From: Immersiella caudata
Taxonomy: Eukaryota; Ascomycota; Sordariomycetes; Sordariales; Lasiosphaeriaceae
Reading direction: 5' to 3'
DNA length: 64,000 bases
NCBI GenBank assembly: GCA_030512335.1
Contig: JAULSU010000005.1
Location: 2,604,001-2,668,000, forward strand
Shown here: one piece after another, positions 20,834 to 32,296 of the stretch
How positions within the stretch are numbered: position 1 is the first letter of the stretch
Layout: each line of letters begins with the position of its first letter
Translations under genes and position numbers: made by a program
The notes under the pieces: generated by a model
Databases searched by the model: none
Told to the model about the DNA's origin: nothing
What the model saw: the letters and a program-made list of their open reading frames with translations, nothing else

Positions 20834-23800
20834 CCTGCCGGCGATGGCGCGGAGGCGGTGCGGCGGCGGCGGGAGTGACGAGATGCGGGAGCCGCGAAGC
20901 GGGTGAGTGTGAGCTGGCAACGGCCCACTAGGTGAGACAGCTGAGCTAAAAACAGAAACTCTTCGTAGCGGACGCAACAACAGGTGCGGGCCCTGATTTT
21001 GCTGCAAGCTGATGAATGATGCAGGTGCTTCAACAAAGGAACAGAGAGTCAGAGGAATGCCTCTCATATGGATCGCAGTCGAGTTTACCTAGCGACTGGT
21101 CAGCTGAGACAAGACCCCTTCAAGCACGTCCCGCGATCGCTTTTGGATGAGAGGAGCCGAGGCACAGCGGAATGTTACCCGCGCCGAGCACCAGCGGAAG
21201 GCCTAGCGTTGTTGCTCTGGGGCAATCATCAGCAGCAAATCCAGAGGCCCACAAGCCCTTTCGGCGTCTTCGGAGCGGCGAGGGACTCAATTGATCATCC
21301 TTGCATTCGACGTATTTTACTGTTTGATTACTTCCGCTGTTGTGGTCCTGAATCTGAGGTTGGCGGCGCCTGCCGTTCCTGATTCACGTGCAAATCGGTG
21401 GCCGATGACGTATTTTGTCAGCGAGCGCCGCAGTGGTACGGCCCCCGCCGAGCCAAGCCTCTCTCTGGCAGGCGACAAGAGGCAAGACTCGATCCAGCCC
21501 CAAGCCTTCACCAAAGCCCGCCTTTCGCGAATGAAAGCAGTTGCGCCAGTCATTTCGTCGAACGAAGCGAGTCAAATCATCGACCTCGACTCGCGCACCT
21601 CCTTGTTCTTTGCGGCTCTGCAGCCCACCAACCGAGATCCAATAAGCACGCATCAATTCCCCGAATGGCTTCATGCCCTCGTGCTGCATCCGCCGAGTTG
21701 GGAAAACCGAGTCAGCCTCTTTGCTCACACCACCTGCTGCATCAGCGACAAGGCAAAATTGCACTTTCAATCCGGTTTGCTGCAGCACTTGGCTCAACTT
21801 CTAGCGACCGTGGACAATAACCTGTCCGCGCACGTAGTAGCTTGCCGAGAGTGTGTGACGACGAGAGTGTGTCCCACTCCACGCCCCGCCCTGCAGCGGA
21901 GGACCGGCGGCGGCGGACAGCGGCGGTGTTGCTTTATCTGCGCCTCTTTACGGCGTCCACCGGACCGACGGGCTCCAGCGGCCCGATCAACGGGCCACAG
22001 CTTCCACCCGATCATACTTCTCAAAGAAGCAAAGACGTGCCGCATCGTGCCGATGGGATGCGTGGGCGCCCAAACACGCCGCGCAGGCGGCAAACGACGG
22101 TACTGCAGCCCCGGCCGGCCGAGGATACCTGCCTGCTCGACACACCGTACAACTGCCCCTCTCACCTGGGCAGCATTTCAGCACACCAGCATAACTGTCG
22201 TCATCAGCATTTACCTTCGAGAGTAGGCACCTTCCAGACCGTCTGTCTCACTATTCCACGGCAGCCAGCCCGTAGCGCACGCTCAACCATGCCGTCCGCC
22301 AATGAGCTCCTACTTCCCTGATGACGACGGGTTGTTGCAGCTGTCAACAGAAATTTGAAACATGGCTCTCGCCCGAGGTGGCACTGGAGTCAACCGATTT
22401 CAGGAGCACCCGGACTGTTATTCCCGTCTCTCCGCCTGTACCTTTCGCGGGCACTACTGGTGTCCAGCGGAAGTGGAAATGCGCTCCCGTGCCGCAACAT
22501 GATCGGATCCCCAAGGTCAGGACGGAGGACTCGGTGGACATTGGTCGGCCACGTTGACGTTCGCCTCGGCACACGGCCTGGGGCCCTGTCGGACAGCTGG
22601 TTTGTCATTTCACCTCTAATTGCCTACGATTGCAGCTTCTCATCAGTCAGATGCTTCACCGTCTTATCGGCGTTGTTTGCAAGCCTATAGGAGGCGGACG
22701 GGTGTGAGCACGCCGCGTGTCAGCCGACCCGTGTGCTGCACGTTGGTCTACCATTCTGGCCCCCTAGCACCTTTTCAAGGCTTGGCCCAAGTGTGTCGAA
22801 AGCCACCACTCACTCTCTAGCACCACGGTACGCCACAGCCGTTGTTGGTGGTCGAGGCAGGGCTGATGGCAATGGCACTTGCTATCGGCCACTTATTGAC
22901 GGCGCTGACCGAGGCTGTCCAGTTGAACAGTTTATGGCACAGTGCACCACGAACCCTGATCCATCTTGTTGCCTTGGTTATGAAACATAATGTCGATAGG
23001 CGCTACAGAATTTCGAGAGGGGGTTCTCGGATGAACCAAGTTGTTGAGAACACCGTTTCTCGTTGGGTTGGCATGCTTCCAACGTGGCGCTGCGGGTTGC
23101 TTCTCCATGCGTTCGTTCACCTTAAGGTATGAGGGATGATTTAGCGCAAGCGAAGGTTATTGGCACATCGAGGCGAAGCCGTCTCGCCGCTAGGATATCG
23201 GCCTCCATTCCCCACCCCGAGGACACTCCCGCGCTCTCCAGTGAGATAAGTACGGCCTAGCGAACTTTCTGACGGTTTCCAGAAGGTATACTGGTACGTA
23301 CTGCACGGGATGGGGCTCAAAGTACCACTTTCGCAATTCATTTCCGCCGACGCAACTGGCTCCGCGGGGAAATAGTTGTTCCCATTCGCTGAGCGTTACA
23401 CGAGGTGTCCATTCCTTCGGAGCCTAACGATTCCGGTGGATGCCCATCCAGTGCCCTCAATTTGCAGGTTTTTCGCCCCGTTTCCGTCAGGATGGGACAA
23501 GATCTATCGACTCAAGATAGAGGGTCAAGTCCTGTCATAGGACCAAAGTCCACTCGGGCTAGGGCAGGTTTGTGCTACACCACCAGGTTTTCCCGTTATG
23601 GAGCTTGCTGTGGTGCTTTTGTGTTTAGCCCTGGCCCGGGAGCCTGGAACCGATTCGGGTAGTACCCGATCAAAAGAGATCCGCAAAAGCAAACAGGCCG
23701 AACCAGGATTTGGGGGCATCTCGATCGATTGGAGGAGACCGATGGCTGCCATTGACAGGAAATCGCCAGGCACCAAAACCTTCGCCAAGGCAGACTGGCA

Positions 23801-25511
23801 AGGACGAAAGCTAAAGGTCGAGATTCTTGGAGATAACAGCATGATGCCGGCCCAATGGTAAACAATTGAATTCTGTGCGTGACTAATGCCACACAGACAT
23901 CCGCAGTTGCTTCGACTTCGTGGGTTGTTTTCAGATCTCAGTCGAGGTGAAAGCGTTCCCCCACTATGCCGCCATGAGGGGTTGCGGCTTGTAAGTCAAT
24001 TTGGGCCTATTTTTGACTCGCCGGCTCCAACGACGACATGGACAACTCATCGGTCGATCCAGGGGTCCTGGGCAGCCAAACTCGCATAACATTTCTGCCC
24101 AGCCCATCGATTAGCTGCATGGAAAGCTGTAGTTTTGCGATGACAATAACGATGAGGGAGAGAGTGGGTGTTCGTGTTTGTGGTGCCTCGTTGAATTGCA
24201 GCTAAAGTACGGAGCGGACACGAAAGGTACGACTACCCAATTTGCACAAGCCTCTGCCATTTTGCAGATGATTGATTCGCATTAGCACGTTTTAGGTATG
24301 ATGCTGGGACTTGGGCTGCGAACTACCAGTCCGGAGCGCTCCCGCCCATGACCTAACCGGGGTGTTTTTGCTTGCTTTTTTCCCGCACTGCATCTGCTCA
24401 CAGTTTGGCTCAGCTTGCGCTCTTTCCACTCATCGCCCTGCCGGGCCCATGGCCCTAGATGTGCCCCGGCGCTACTGTACGTCCAGCCACGTCTTCGAAT
24501 GCATCAGAGTACTGTACAGGAGCCAGTAGGACGCATGGGTCCGTTCGGGGCCTGCCGTGATGTGTTCCTGGTACGACGCATGTAGGTTCCTGGTCATCGC
24601 TCACTGCGCTCCAACGAAATGGATGACGGGTGCCACCGCCGTCCTTCTTGTCCTGGGGTGTGAGTTGGCGAGCGGAAGACGAACGAAACAAGCACCAGGA
24701 GGAAAAACTAAAAAAGAAACAGGGAGGTAGAAAAAGAAAGGAAAGATGACAATCCCAGCAGACCCAAGAAACACAGGCTGCTCACGGACCAGCCAGCCAG
24801 TCAACACCCAAATCGAAAATCCCCGATCTCCAGACCTCGCAAGTCTGAAATAACCACCGCCTCCCGCTCCTCTCTCCCGCTTCATCCTCTCTTCTCACAG
24901 GATACTCACCAGCCAGGCTTTCTTGCCCCTCGTCGGCCCAAGGCACAAGGGATTCGAGAGACATCCACAACTTCAGACAGACCTTGCCTCACGATGCACC
25001 ATCCCGCCGCTTGCCAATAACTCTTCCGTCTTTCTGCATCTTTGCGCACAAACACGGCTTCGACGGCGACAGCACCAGTCCATATTAATTTGGAGGCAAG
25101 GGGAGAGGATAAGCATCTACCCTCACGGATCTCTTCGAATCCGTTGCGGCCACATTGCACAGACGTCTCGCCTCACACTCAGTGTCAGAACTGCCGGATT
25201 TCTTATCAGAAATATCCAAAAGCTCAACAGCATCTTGGATATAAAAGAGAACAAAAGGAATCGACATCCCACGTCCCAGGCTCATCCTCCATCATCACCT
25301 CATCACTCGTCTCAGCCCGGCACTCAAAAACGCCTCGATTCTCCCTCACTTCCTCAAGCACCCCAAGCCGCAAATCTCAGCTGATCTGTTGTAACATCTC
25401 GCCCTCCGATCTCACCCACCACATCCGCTTCATTACGTGATTCTTGTCGCTTCTCTCTTATTTGAGCCTCAATCACACCGAGTTATATTGTGGCAAAAAA
25501 ACTTAGAAGCA
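20834..25511. other. Gene-poor region upstream of the dsRBD-like gene
   Basis: About 4.7 kb. Several open frames exist, the longest 311 codons at 21291-22226 (TTG start), but none shows a domain, believable intron pattern or protein-like composition. Base composition is not AT-rich, so there is no sign of repeat-induced point mutation. Bases 24700-25500 are CT/AC-rich and probably form the promoter and leader of the next gene. Confidence 0.5.
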
Positions 25512-26089
25512 ATGGCGTATAAGAGCTCCTCTTCCTCCTCCTCTAAGCAGGCAGCACCAGCCACCCCCTGGCAGGATAGACTCAAGCGTAGGTGCTCTCT
25601 GCAGGTTCAATCTGCGTCCCTCATGACAGCCACAGTGCTGAAAAGAGGACGTAGTATTCCCCCTTGGTGACATCATGTTGCACAAACACACCCTTCCCTT
25701 ATCGTACAGAGTAGCACCACTAACTTGACATCTTGGCACGTCACAGAAACCTGCCGTGAACTCCAGGTCCAGGAGCCTACATTCCAGCTTGTATCGGACA
25801 GACGAGGTAAGCACAGTGCTGCCAGGGTTCAGTTTCCACACGGATGGAAACCCCATGATCCCAAAAAAAAAAAAAAACACGAGCCTGACTGACATCTCAT
25901 TCCCCCCCTTCACCAGGCGGCCGCACAGCTTGGTCGAGCAAAGTCACCGTGTACGGAACAGAGCTCAGCGCCAGATTCTGGTACGATGGCAAGAACACCA
26001 ATAACGCCAAGGAAGATGCCGCCGAGGTCGCCCTCACATGGCTCAACTCCGGGGCCTCGTCACCTTCAACCAGCCGCGGCGGGTGGTAG
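25512..26089 (+). CDS. Small dsRNA-binding-domain-like protein
   Basis: Exons 25512-25587, 25747-25806 and 25917-26089 give 102 aa; all phases close and both introns have good donors (GTAGGT, GTAAGC) and acceptors. After a Ser-rich start, one domain fills the protein: helix WQDRLKQTCRELQ, strands PTFQLVSDRRG and AWSSKVTVYG, ARFWYDG, then NNAKEDAAEVALTWL. The last segment matches the second helix of dsRBD folds (pattern xxKKxAKxxAAxxAL), and the order alpha-beta-beta-beta-alpha fits. Such small dsRBD-like proteins could bind structured RNA or act as partners in RNA silencing; the function is not known. It stands alone in a gene-poor stretch. A fold call from motif alone is moderate. Confidence 0.7.
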
Positions 26090-28578
26090 ACGACACGGGG
26101 GCCGGCACGGCACAGCAACCTTTCCACATCCTCCGGCCCTCACCTACACCTCCCTGCCCTGCGGCATCACTCTTCACGCTCCCCGGTTGTCCGGCTTTCT
26201 CTCTCGCGGTGCGCACTCGGATGCCCTCCTCGATATTGCCTGGTTAGGGGGAACCTGATCTGACCTCGGACTGCTGGGCATCAACCGACTTCGCCCTCTC
26301 TTCCAAAGTCCATGGTGCTGTTTTGGAAACGAACAACTGCACTTTCTGACATTTAGTCGGAGCTGTGTGCCTGACACGACGTCGGCGGCCTCCCTTCGGG
26401 TTGAAGCTGTCTTGATGTCCGGAGCTGGCCGGCACTGATAGTCAGCAAGCAGATTTCTTTTTGTTTCTCGAGACTTCCATGGTACAACATGAGATCGGCG
26501 TTGTCTTGATGTCTAGCAGATGGGGGTCAATGGCTCCCTTCTTCACTCGCATGGTGCTACCCATGTCACACTTGAGGATCATCCAACTTGGCAACCCACT
26601 CAACACCCAAACACCATCACCACCTCGGACACCACCTACCTACCTCCCCTCACGCATTTACGAATTTCTTTGCTTTTTTTTTTCACTCGGCCGGTTTGTT
26701 CAACTTTTCTCTATCCTCATGACACTATTATTATTGCTTATTATTATCTTTTTCTTATGCTTTCCTTCTGCTGGTTCCTTGTACGAATACATCGATATAC
26801 CACCGTCATCAGATCAGGCTACCATCACATTACGGAGTTGAGAGGGGGAACTCGGAACAACAACATTTTGGTCATATGCCCCGCGGCGAAACGGAACGTT
26901 TACGACAATGACAACATAGGATGCGGCGCAAGAGCAGACTTTTTTTTATTACCCTTTCCTTTTTTTGTTACTCTGCTTTTTTTTTCTTCGGTTCGGCTTG
27001 GCTAGGTTCGGCATTCTCTTTCTTTTTTGGATACTTTGGAAACGGGCGGCGGGCTCACAACACGTTTTGGAAGGAAAACTCATTTTATTTGCGAAAGTAC
27101 TCTACTTGGTTGGACTGGGTTGGCAGATTATCTATCAATGTTGGATTTGACAAAGATCATACACACACATACCGTGGCGTTGATCAATGGATTCATTTTT
27201 GGGAAGGCTAGAATTTACACAAGATGGTGGAATGCATATTTTGCGCCTTATTTGTTTTCGTGTGCTAGGCTTTACACTAGGGAAATGGAAAAGAAAATTG
27301 GAAATTATTTTAATCATTGCTTTCACCATGCATACGTCACAGAGGGTCTCAGTTGCCTGCATATTCTTCCCGAGAGACACATTGGAGCTTGAAGGAGGGG
27401 TTGGTTCACTGCGGCTTGTTCCGAGATATGAGGTCGAGCCTGCTTCCGTTGACGGACGGTATCGCAGGGCAGGCGGGCGGATGGGCATCGGGACTGGAGG
27501 AGGGGCCGGCGGCTTGCAACTGGCTCCCCATCGTCTGTTTGCCACCGCGTTGGAGAGCACCGAAGGTGTTGACGGCACCCTGCTGGGTTAGACGACTGGT
27601 AGCGAGGCCTGGCCAACGAGGGGATGCTCCTCACGATGGAGATGCTGGTAACATCCAATGGGACGGGCTCAGCCACGAGTGTGCTTGGGCTTGCTCACCC
27701 GATGCAAGGTATCTACCGCGTATTAGCGCATACGGGTGTTGGACTGCCGATCCATGCAAGAGCTCGACACAGCTGATCTGGCAAAGATAGTCTGCAGTGT
27801 CGACGACTGGGCATTTGCAGCCCCGGAAGGCTGCATTGGAGCTTCAAAATAGCACCAGGTGCTCTGCGCTGTTCAATATTGCCGCAATAAGTGAGGGCAG
27901 CAAGTTGGGGTTGGTGGCTCCGTATGGCAGGTCAGCAGGAGAGGGTGAGGTTGGGGGGCGTTCCCGTGACCACGCCACGGTGTCGGATGTCGTCAAGGGG
28001 GGCGCCGGCCGCCGGATTTGGCGTCGATCCCGGATTCGGGGGCCGCTCCTGCAGGAAAGACAAAAAGGAGACCGGGATCGATGCGCCGCGCTAGCATATG
28101 CCTTGGAATATCAGCACGGCCATGCCGGCTTGAATTCGGGCAAATAGGGGTCGCAGAAGGTCGGCAGCAGAGGTACTGCACGTCCTGTTTGCTGGAACTG
28201 GGGAAAAGAAAAGCGAGCGCGCCCTGCTGGCGGTCAAGAAAGTGCCCTGTGAGGCAGTTGGTTGGGTGGTCCTCGTTGTCGGCGGAGGGGTCAGATATCG
28301 TGGAAAACGGCATCCCACTGCTGCTTCTTCGCAGCCCCGCCGAGGAGTGTCGGTAACCCATACAAACTTGTGGATTTGGCCAACTGACCGCATCCCATGC
28401 ACCCGAGCGTGCAGCGGCAATGTGTATGTATAGAGAACGCAGGATTGCGGGACTGCACTGGGAGAGTGAGCTGTCTCTGCATCGGGCGCGGAACAGGGGT
28501 GGAAGTGCAAGTCGGAGGCGTGAAAAACAGGCGGTGACGGTGCGAAATTCCACACGTGCCGTACGCGTCGATACCGAC
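26090..28578. other. Gene-poor region left of the hAT element
   Basis: About 2.5 kb with poly(T) and pyrimidine tracts (26680-27030). No coding region is supported; short open frames lack protein-like features. Confidence 0.5.
28571..28578. repeat. Left target-site duplication of hAT element (ATACCGAC)
   Basis: These eight bases are repeated exactly at 30916-30923, immediately outside the opposite terminal inverted repeat. Eight bp is the hallmark of hAT insertion. Confidence 0.93.
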
Positions 28579-28590
28579 TAGTGTCCCGTA
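28579..28590 (+). repeat. Left terminal inverted repeat of hAT element
   Basis: TAGTGTCCCGTA, matching the inverted right end with one C/T difference. Confidence 0.92.
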
Positions 28591-28771
28591 ACAGTAAAGT
28601 GAAATTTCATTTTTTCACTCAAATCTGGGTATCGATTTCGTATGAGATTTTGGTGAAAATGCCAAGGCGTATGGGTGAAATGGGGCCCCACATTCTTCCT
28701 GACTGGGCATTTGACTGGGGTTGGGTTTTCGTGTCCAAAAAAATTGAAATTTGGCTATCTGAAATAGAAAA

Positions 28772-30793
28772 CTAAGACAGGAGTGCCTCCATCTCGTCGT
28801 CCGAGTCATCACCAAGGCTGGCGAGGAAGGCTTCTAAGCCATCCTCGCTCACAGGCTCAAATACCGATTGGTAATCGTCTTCCATCTCCATCAAAATAAC
28901 CGCTGAGACTTCCTCCCAACGCTCGGGCCGGCTTTTCTCCGCTCCGGAGACTGGTAGCTCCTTCAACCTAGCCAAAACCTTGGTGTTGAGGAATAAGAAC
29001 GCCGCGAAATTGGTCCTTTCCGGCGTGAGGCGATTCCGAACCTTACTTTGGATAAACCTGGTGGCTGAAAAGGAGCGTTCTGAGGGCACACTGTTGGCGA
29101 GGGTCGAAAAGATGCGTCTGGCCAACGGCGCTAGTTCCAAATCGGTAACGCTCTGCCGCAGCCAGAAATCGTAGGGTTTGATGATTTGGTTGTAAGTTGA
29201 TGAAGCTATTCCGAAGTGGGCCCCATCCTGCTTCCGGAACTCGCTGAACTGCCGTTGCACCGCTGGCCAGGCAGTTGCCGTACAATAACGCCGCAAAAAG
29301 GCCTCGATTCGCGTGAGCTGGTTGATGGTGAGGTTCAGGTGCCGGGTGGCTGGATCCAAGGCCCAAGCAACCAGGTGGATTTCCAAGGTTTGCTTACCCT
29401 CACGCGTTGCCAGCGTTGTGAGCAGTAGTTGCCAGTTGACTTCGCTCCACTCGCCGGACCGTTGCAACTGTCGCCAGTTGGCTTCGATCTTTCGCCAGTT
29501 GAAAATGGTGTGCCCCACGTTCAAACGGTCAGATTCTGACTGGTCCTGAACCTCCCCCACAGGCTTCAAAATCGTACTTAGAACCTCAACCCCACGCCAG
29601 AATTGGTGATTTTTAAGGCTGGCGATGACCTCATTTTGCGTGGATCTTTCCTGGGAGTCGCGAGAAAGTGGGGTATTCTCATCGCGAGCCCACGCGAGTA
29701 GGGCGTCCTTATTATCGAAAACAGAAGTCAGGGCGCGTAATTGCGTGCCCCAGCGCGTGATGACGGAAGTGATCAAGGCCTTGTTTTGCTGGTAAATGCG
29801 CAGTTGCCATTGCCGGAGAATGGCGAGTTGGAGTTTGGATTTCTTGAAAAATGCCACGATTTTGGCGACGGCTAACATTAAGGATTTCCAGGGCTCAATC
29901 TTCAGAATGTCTTTGATCAAAAGCTGGAAGCCATGGGAATCGCAGAGGGTATAGAAAATGTGTGAGAAAGCAGGTCTCTTGGCCATCTCTCGGTGGAACT
30001 TGCGCATCGTGGAGTTGGTGTCTGTAACGATTCCATTGATCTTGGATGTCTCGTCCCCAACGAGATCATGAATGAGGGGCTCAATGAGCGACACGTAGCC
30101 GTCGGCGGAGTGAGCTGCTGTACCGGTATCGATCGTATCCCAATAGAAAGCCGCAGCGTTGGGGATCTGGAAGGAGACGTTGATCACTCGATTGCCAGAC
30201 GTATCGTCTGAGCCGTCAACAATGAGGTTGATCAACGGTGCTTGCTTGACATAGGCGAGGACTTCGTCGCGGCGTTCCGACCAGACCGTCGGCAGCCAGC
30301 CGGCAATTGCGTCACCGGTCGGAGATCGAAAAGCGGGGTTGAGTTCATGGATGAACTCCTTCATCGCTGGACTCTCGAGCAGCGTAAATGGCAGCCCCAT
30401 AGAAAATATCGCTGTAGCCGCCATTTTCGAAGCTTTCTCTTGGTAGCCTTTGGGCTGGGGTCGGATGGTAACTAGCGTAGCAATTGATCGTTGTTGCATG
30501 GCGACTTTGCGGCGGCGGTACGGCGCACACCCAATGAGGTGACGCCTCTGCCGGTAGATGTTCTCTGCTGCCGTCTTTTGGCACCAATTGCAGGTGAGCC
30601 GCGGCTTCTTGAATCCGGTAACTTCGCGCTCGTCAAATTCAGCGCGAATGGCGTCGTTTGCAAGGCCTGTAACAAAGGCTGAGTGGCTTTCTGAAGCCAT
30701 CGCGATGTTGGATTTAATTGAGGATTGAGAAAGTGTGGAGGTTTGTGGGGATTGATGGCGGTGAGGATAAAAAGTGGGTACAATTCTTACCAT
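28772..30793 (-). CDS. hAT transposase with BED-type zinc finger and hATC dimerisation domain
   Basis: A single uninterrupted frame of 673 aa; the second Met (MASES at 30700, 642 aa) is the more usual-looking start. A BED-like zinc finger reads CNWC...RHLIGC near the N-terminus. The RNase H-like core shows Asp in LIVDGSDD, Asp in GIVTDTNS, the hAT-specific CDSH motif, and the third acidic residue in SVPSERSFSA. The C-terminal hATC dimerisation segment (LARRIFSTLANSVPSERSFS and following) is complete. Ends with an acidic tail. The protein should cut and rejoin its own element ends. Nothing is missing, so activity is possible. Confidence 0.95.
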   Translation of the reverse strand: MVRIVPTFYPHRHQSPQTSTLSQSSIKSNIAMASESHSAFVTGLANDAIRAEFDEREVTGFKKPRLTCNWCQKTAAENIYRQRRHLIGCAPYRRRKVAMQQRSIATLVTIRPQPKGYQEKASKMAATAIFSMGLPFTLLESPAMKEFIHELNPAFRSPTGDAIAGWLPTVWSERRDEVLAYVKQAPLINLIVDGSDDTSGNRVINVSFQIPNAAAFYWDTIDTGTAAHSADGYVSLIEPLIHDLVGDETSKINGIVTDTNSTMRKFHREMAKRPAFSHIFYTLCDSHGFQLLIKDILKIEPWKSLMLAVAKIVAFFKKSKLQLAILRQWQLRIYQQNKALITSVITRWGTQLRALTSVFDNKDALLAWARDENTPLSRDSQERSTQNEVIASLKNHQFWRGVEVLSTILKPVGEVQDQSESDRLNVGHTIFNWRKIEANWRQLQRSGEWSEVNWQLLLTTLATREGKQTLEIHLVAWALDPATRHLNLTINQLTRIEAFLRRYCTATAWPAVQRQFSEFRKQDGAHFGIASSTYNQIIKPYDFWLRQSVTDLELAPLARRIFSTLANSVPSERSFSATRFIQSKVRNRLTPERTNFAAFLFLNTKVLARLKELPVSGAEKSRPERWEEVSAVILMEMEDDYQSVFEPVSEDGLEAFLASLGDDSDDEMEALLS

Positions 30794-30903
30794 ACAAAAC
30801 CCTAACCCTTGCCAAGACCCCGATTACTAATGTAAATACCCATACGTTCAATGGGGGTGTTGAAAAAATTGAAAATTCGTATGGACTTGGATTGAATGGT
30901 AAA

Positions 30904-30915
30904 TACGGAACACTA
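30904..30915 (-). repeat. Right terminal inverted repeat of hAT element
   Basis: Read on the minus strand it is TAGTGTTCCGTA, pairing with the left end at 11 of 12 positions. Confidence 0.92.
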
Positions 30916-30923
30916 ATACCGAC
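30916..30923. repeat. Right target-site duplication of hAT element (ATACCGAC)
   Basis: Exact copy of 28571-28578, directly adjacent to the right terminal repeat. Confidence 0.93.
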
Positions 30924-31336
30924 AAGCCAAATTCATCCGCGAGCGGGAGATCAGCTGGGAAAGCCAAGAAATCACGCCCCCATGCCTCCTTGCGACCTGT
31001 TGCAGCGGATGATCAGCGCCTGCAAAGCCCTCGCTCAACGCCGGGATAGTGGCGCGGGCTGTGGGTGGTGAGCGTCTTCCGGTAAGCTCGGTCCTTGGTG
31101 CTTGGTGGGGGTGGTATCCCGCTACCCGCACCCAGACCACATTCTCTCCATGTCACTAAGAGTGGCACGTGCGTCGCGCCCAACGCCAAGACGCCGCATC
31201 GTCCGGCAAAATCTCGGCACCAAAAAGTCGGAGCGGAAGAGAACATCGGTCGGATTCAGCAGCAGCACTGAACGCGGTGATCCCGCCCTGGCGCGCGACT
31301 GCGACGAGTTTTGCCATCCACACCCACACGACCACG
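30924..31336. other. Promoter region of mitochondrial S7 gene
   Basis: About 410 bases between the transposon and the next gene. An open frame reads through from 31169 into the S7 gene, but the ATG at 31337 is preferred. Confidence 0.5.
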
Positions 31337-32296
31337 ATGGCGCCACGGGTGAACGTCCTGCCCGTCTTCCGGGGGCTGTCGATACGGTCAAGGCCGCTGG
31401 CCCAACGATGCATCGCAGCGCAGACCCGGCAACTCAGCACCATTGACCACAATTCCGACGCTGCGCAATCAGAAAACACCTTCAGCGATGCCCTCAGAGC
31501 CAGGATGCAGACCTACGGGCAGAGTTTTGAGAAGAAGCAGGAGAGCGAGCCTTCGGAGGGGACGGAGCGGGCCCTCACGGAAAACGAGATTGCATTGAAC
31601 CAGCTTCAACAGGCTGCGTACGGTCTCAACCCATTCGACCCCGAAACTCACGGGCACAAGTTCGGTGTGCCCACACTGCCGATATCACGGGATATGAACC
31701 AAAAGAGACGCTACGATACAGTGGTTGAGCAAGTCACGAAGCTCCTGATGAAGGACGGGAAGCTGGCCAAAGCCCAGAGGGTGAGCTCCTGTTTTTGGGT
31801 GACACCAACCGGAACGCATCCATGCTGACCACAGTATGTGCCACAGGACATGGCCATGATACTGAATCATCTTCGATCCTCGCCAGCGCCAAAAGTAAAC
31901 CCCACCAGGCCTTTGATGCCGGGCCCGCCCACCGCAGACCAGTTGCCGCTCGACCCTGTGACGTACCTCACAGTTGCCATTGACTCGGTTGCGCCCCTGA
32001 TCAAAATCCGGAAATACGCGAAGCTCGCTGGTGGTGGTAGGGCTCTTGAACTTCCGGCTCCTCTGCACCAGAGGCAACGAAGGAGATGGGCATTTGGGTG
32101 GATCTTGGACGCTGTGAACAAGAGGCCGTCCAGGGGCAGTGGTCGAGCCATGTTCCCAACCCGCGTAGCCGAGGAGATCATCGCTGTAGTGGAGGGCCGG
32201 TCCACCGTCTGGGACAAGCGACACGAACTTCACAAGAGGGGCACCGCAGTCAGAGCCAACGTCTTCAGCACGAAGTTGAGAGGCAAGAAGTTATAA
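31337..32296 (+). CDS. Mitochondrial small-subunit ribosomal protein uS7m
   Basis: Exon 1 is 31337-31780; exon 2 starts at 31847 (297 aa) or 31835 (301 aa), because two in-frame acceptors, 12 nt apart, both follow the GTGAGC donor. The N-terminus is Arg-rich with LSTIDH after about 35 residues, fitting a mitochondrial presequence. The S7 domain is seen from LLMKDGKLAKAQR through MAMILNHLRSSPAP, APLIKIRKYAKL and RWAFGWILDAVNKR, to the basic C-terminus RANVFSTKLRGKKL. It binds the small-subunit rRNA head in the mitoribosome. Start ATGGCGCC at 31337 chosen over upstream in-frame codons because the presequence begins there. The 12-nt-shorter form gives QRDMAMIL, which looks more natural. Confidence 0.92.

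Larger units (their letters stand above)
28579..30915 (-). mobile_element. Complete hAT-family DNA transposon
   Basis: A 2337-bp element is bounded by 12-bp terminal inverted repeats, TAGTGTCCCGTA on the left and the inverse of TAGTGTTCCGTA on the right (11 of 12 match). It is flanked by a perfect 8-bp duplication. It carries one uninterrupted transposase on the minus strand. An inverted pair of the 8-mer CGTATGGG lies about 90 bp from the left end and 70 bp from the right end. The perfect duplication and open frame indicate a recent insertion, and no stop codons of the repeat-induced point mutation kind are seen. Confidence 0.95.

Noticed and set aside
21291..22226. 311-codon plus-strand open frame upstream of the nitronate monooxygenase
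   Set aside because: Begins with TTG, no domain, composition like translated non-coding DNA, overlaps antisense frames of equal quality.
23598..23861. 87-codon frame with a short hydrophobic start (MELAVVLLCLALA), possibly a secreted protein
   Set aside because: The hydrophobic stretch is short, the rest lacks cysteines or repeats, and nothing around supports a gene.
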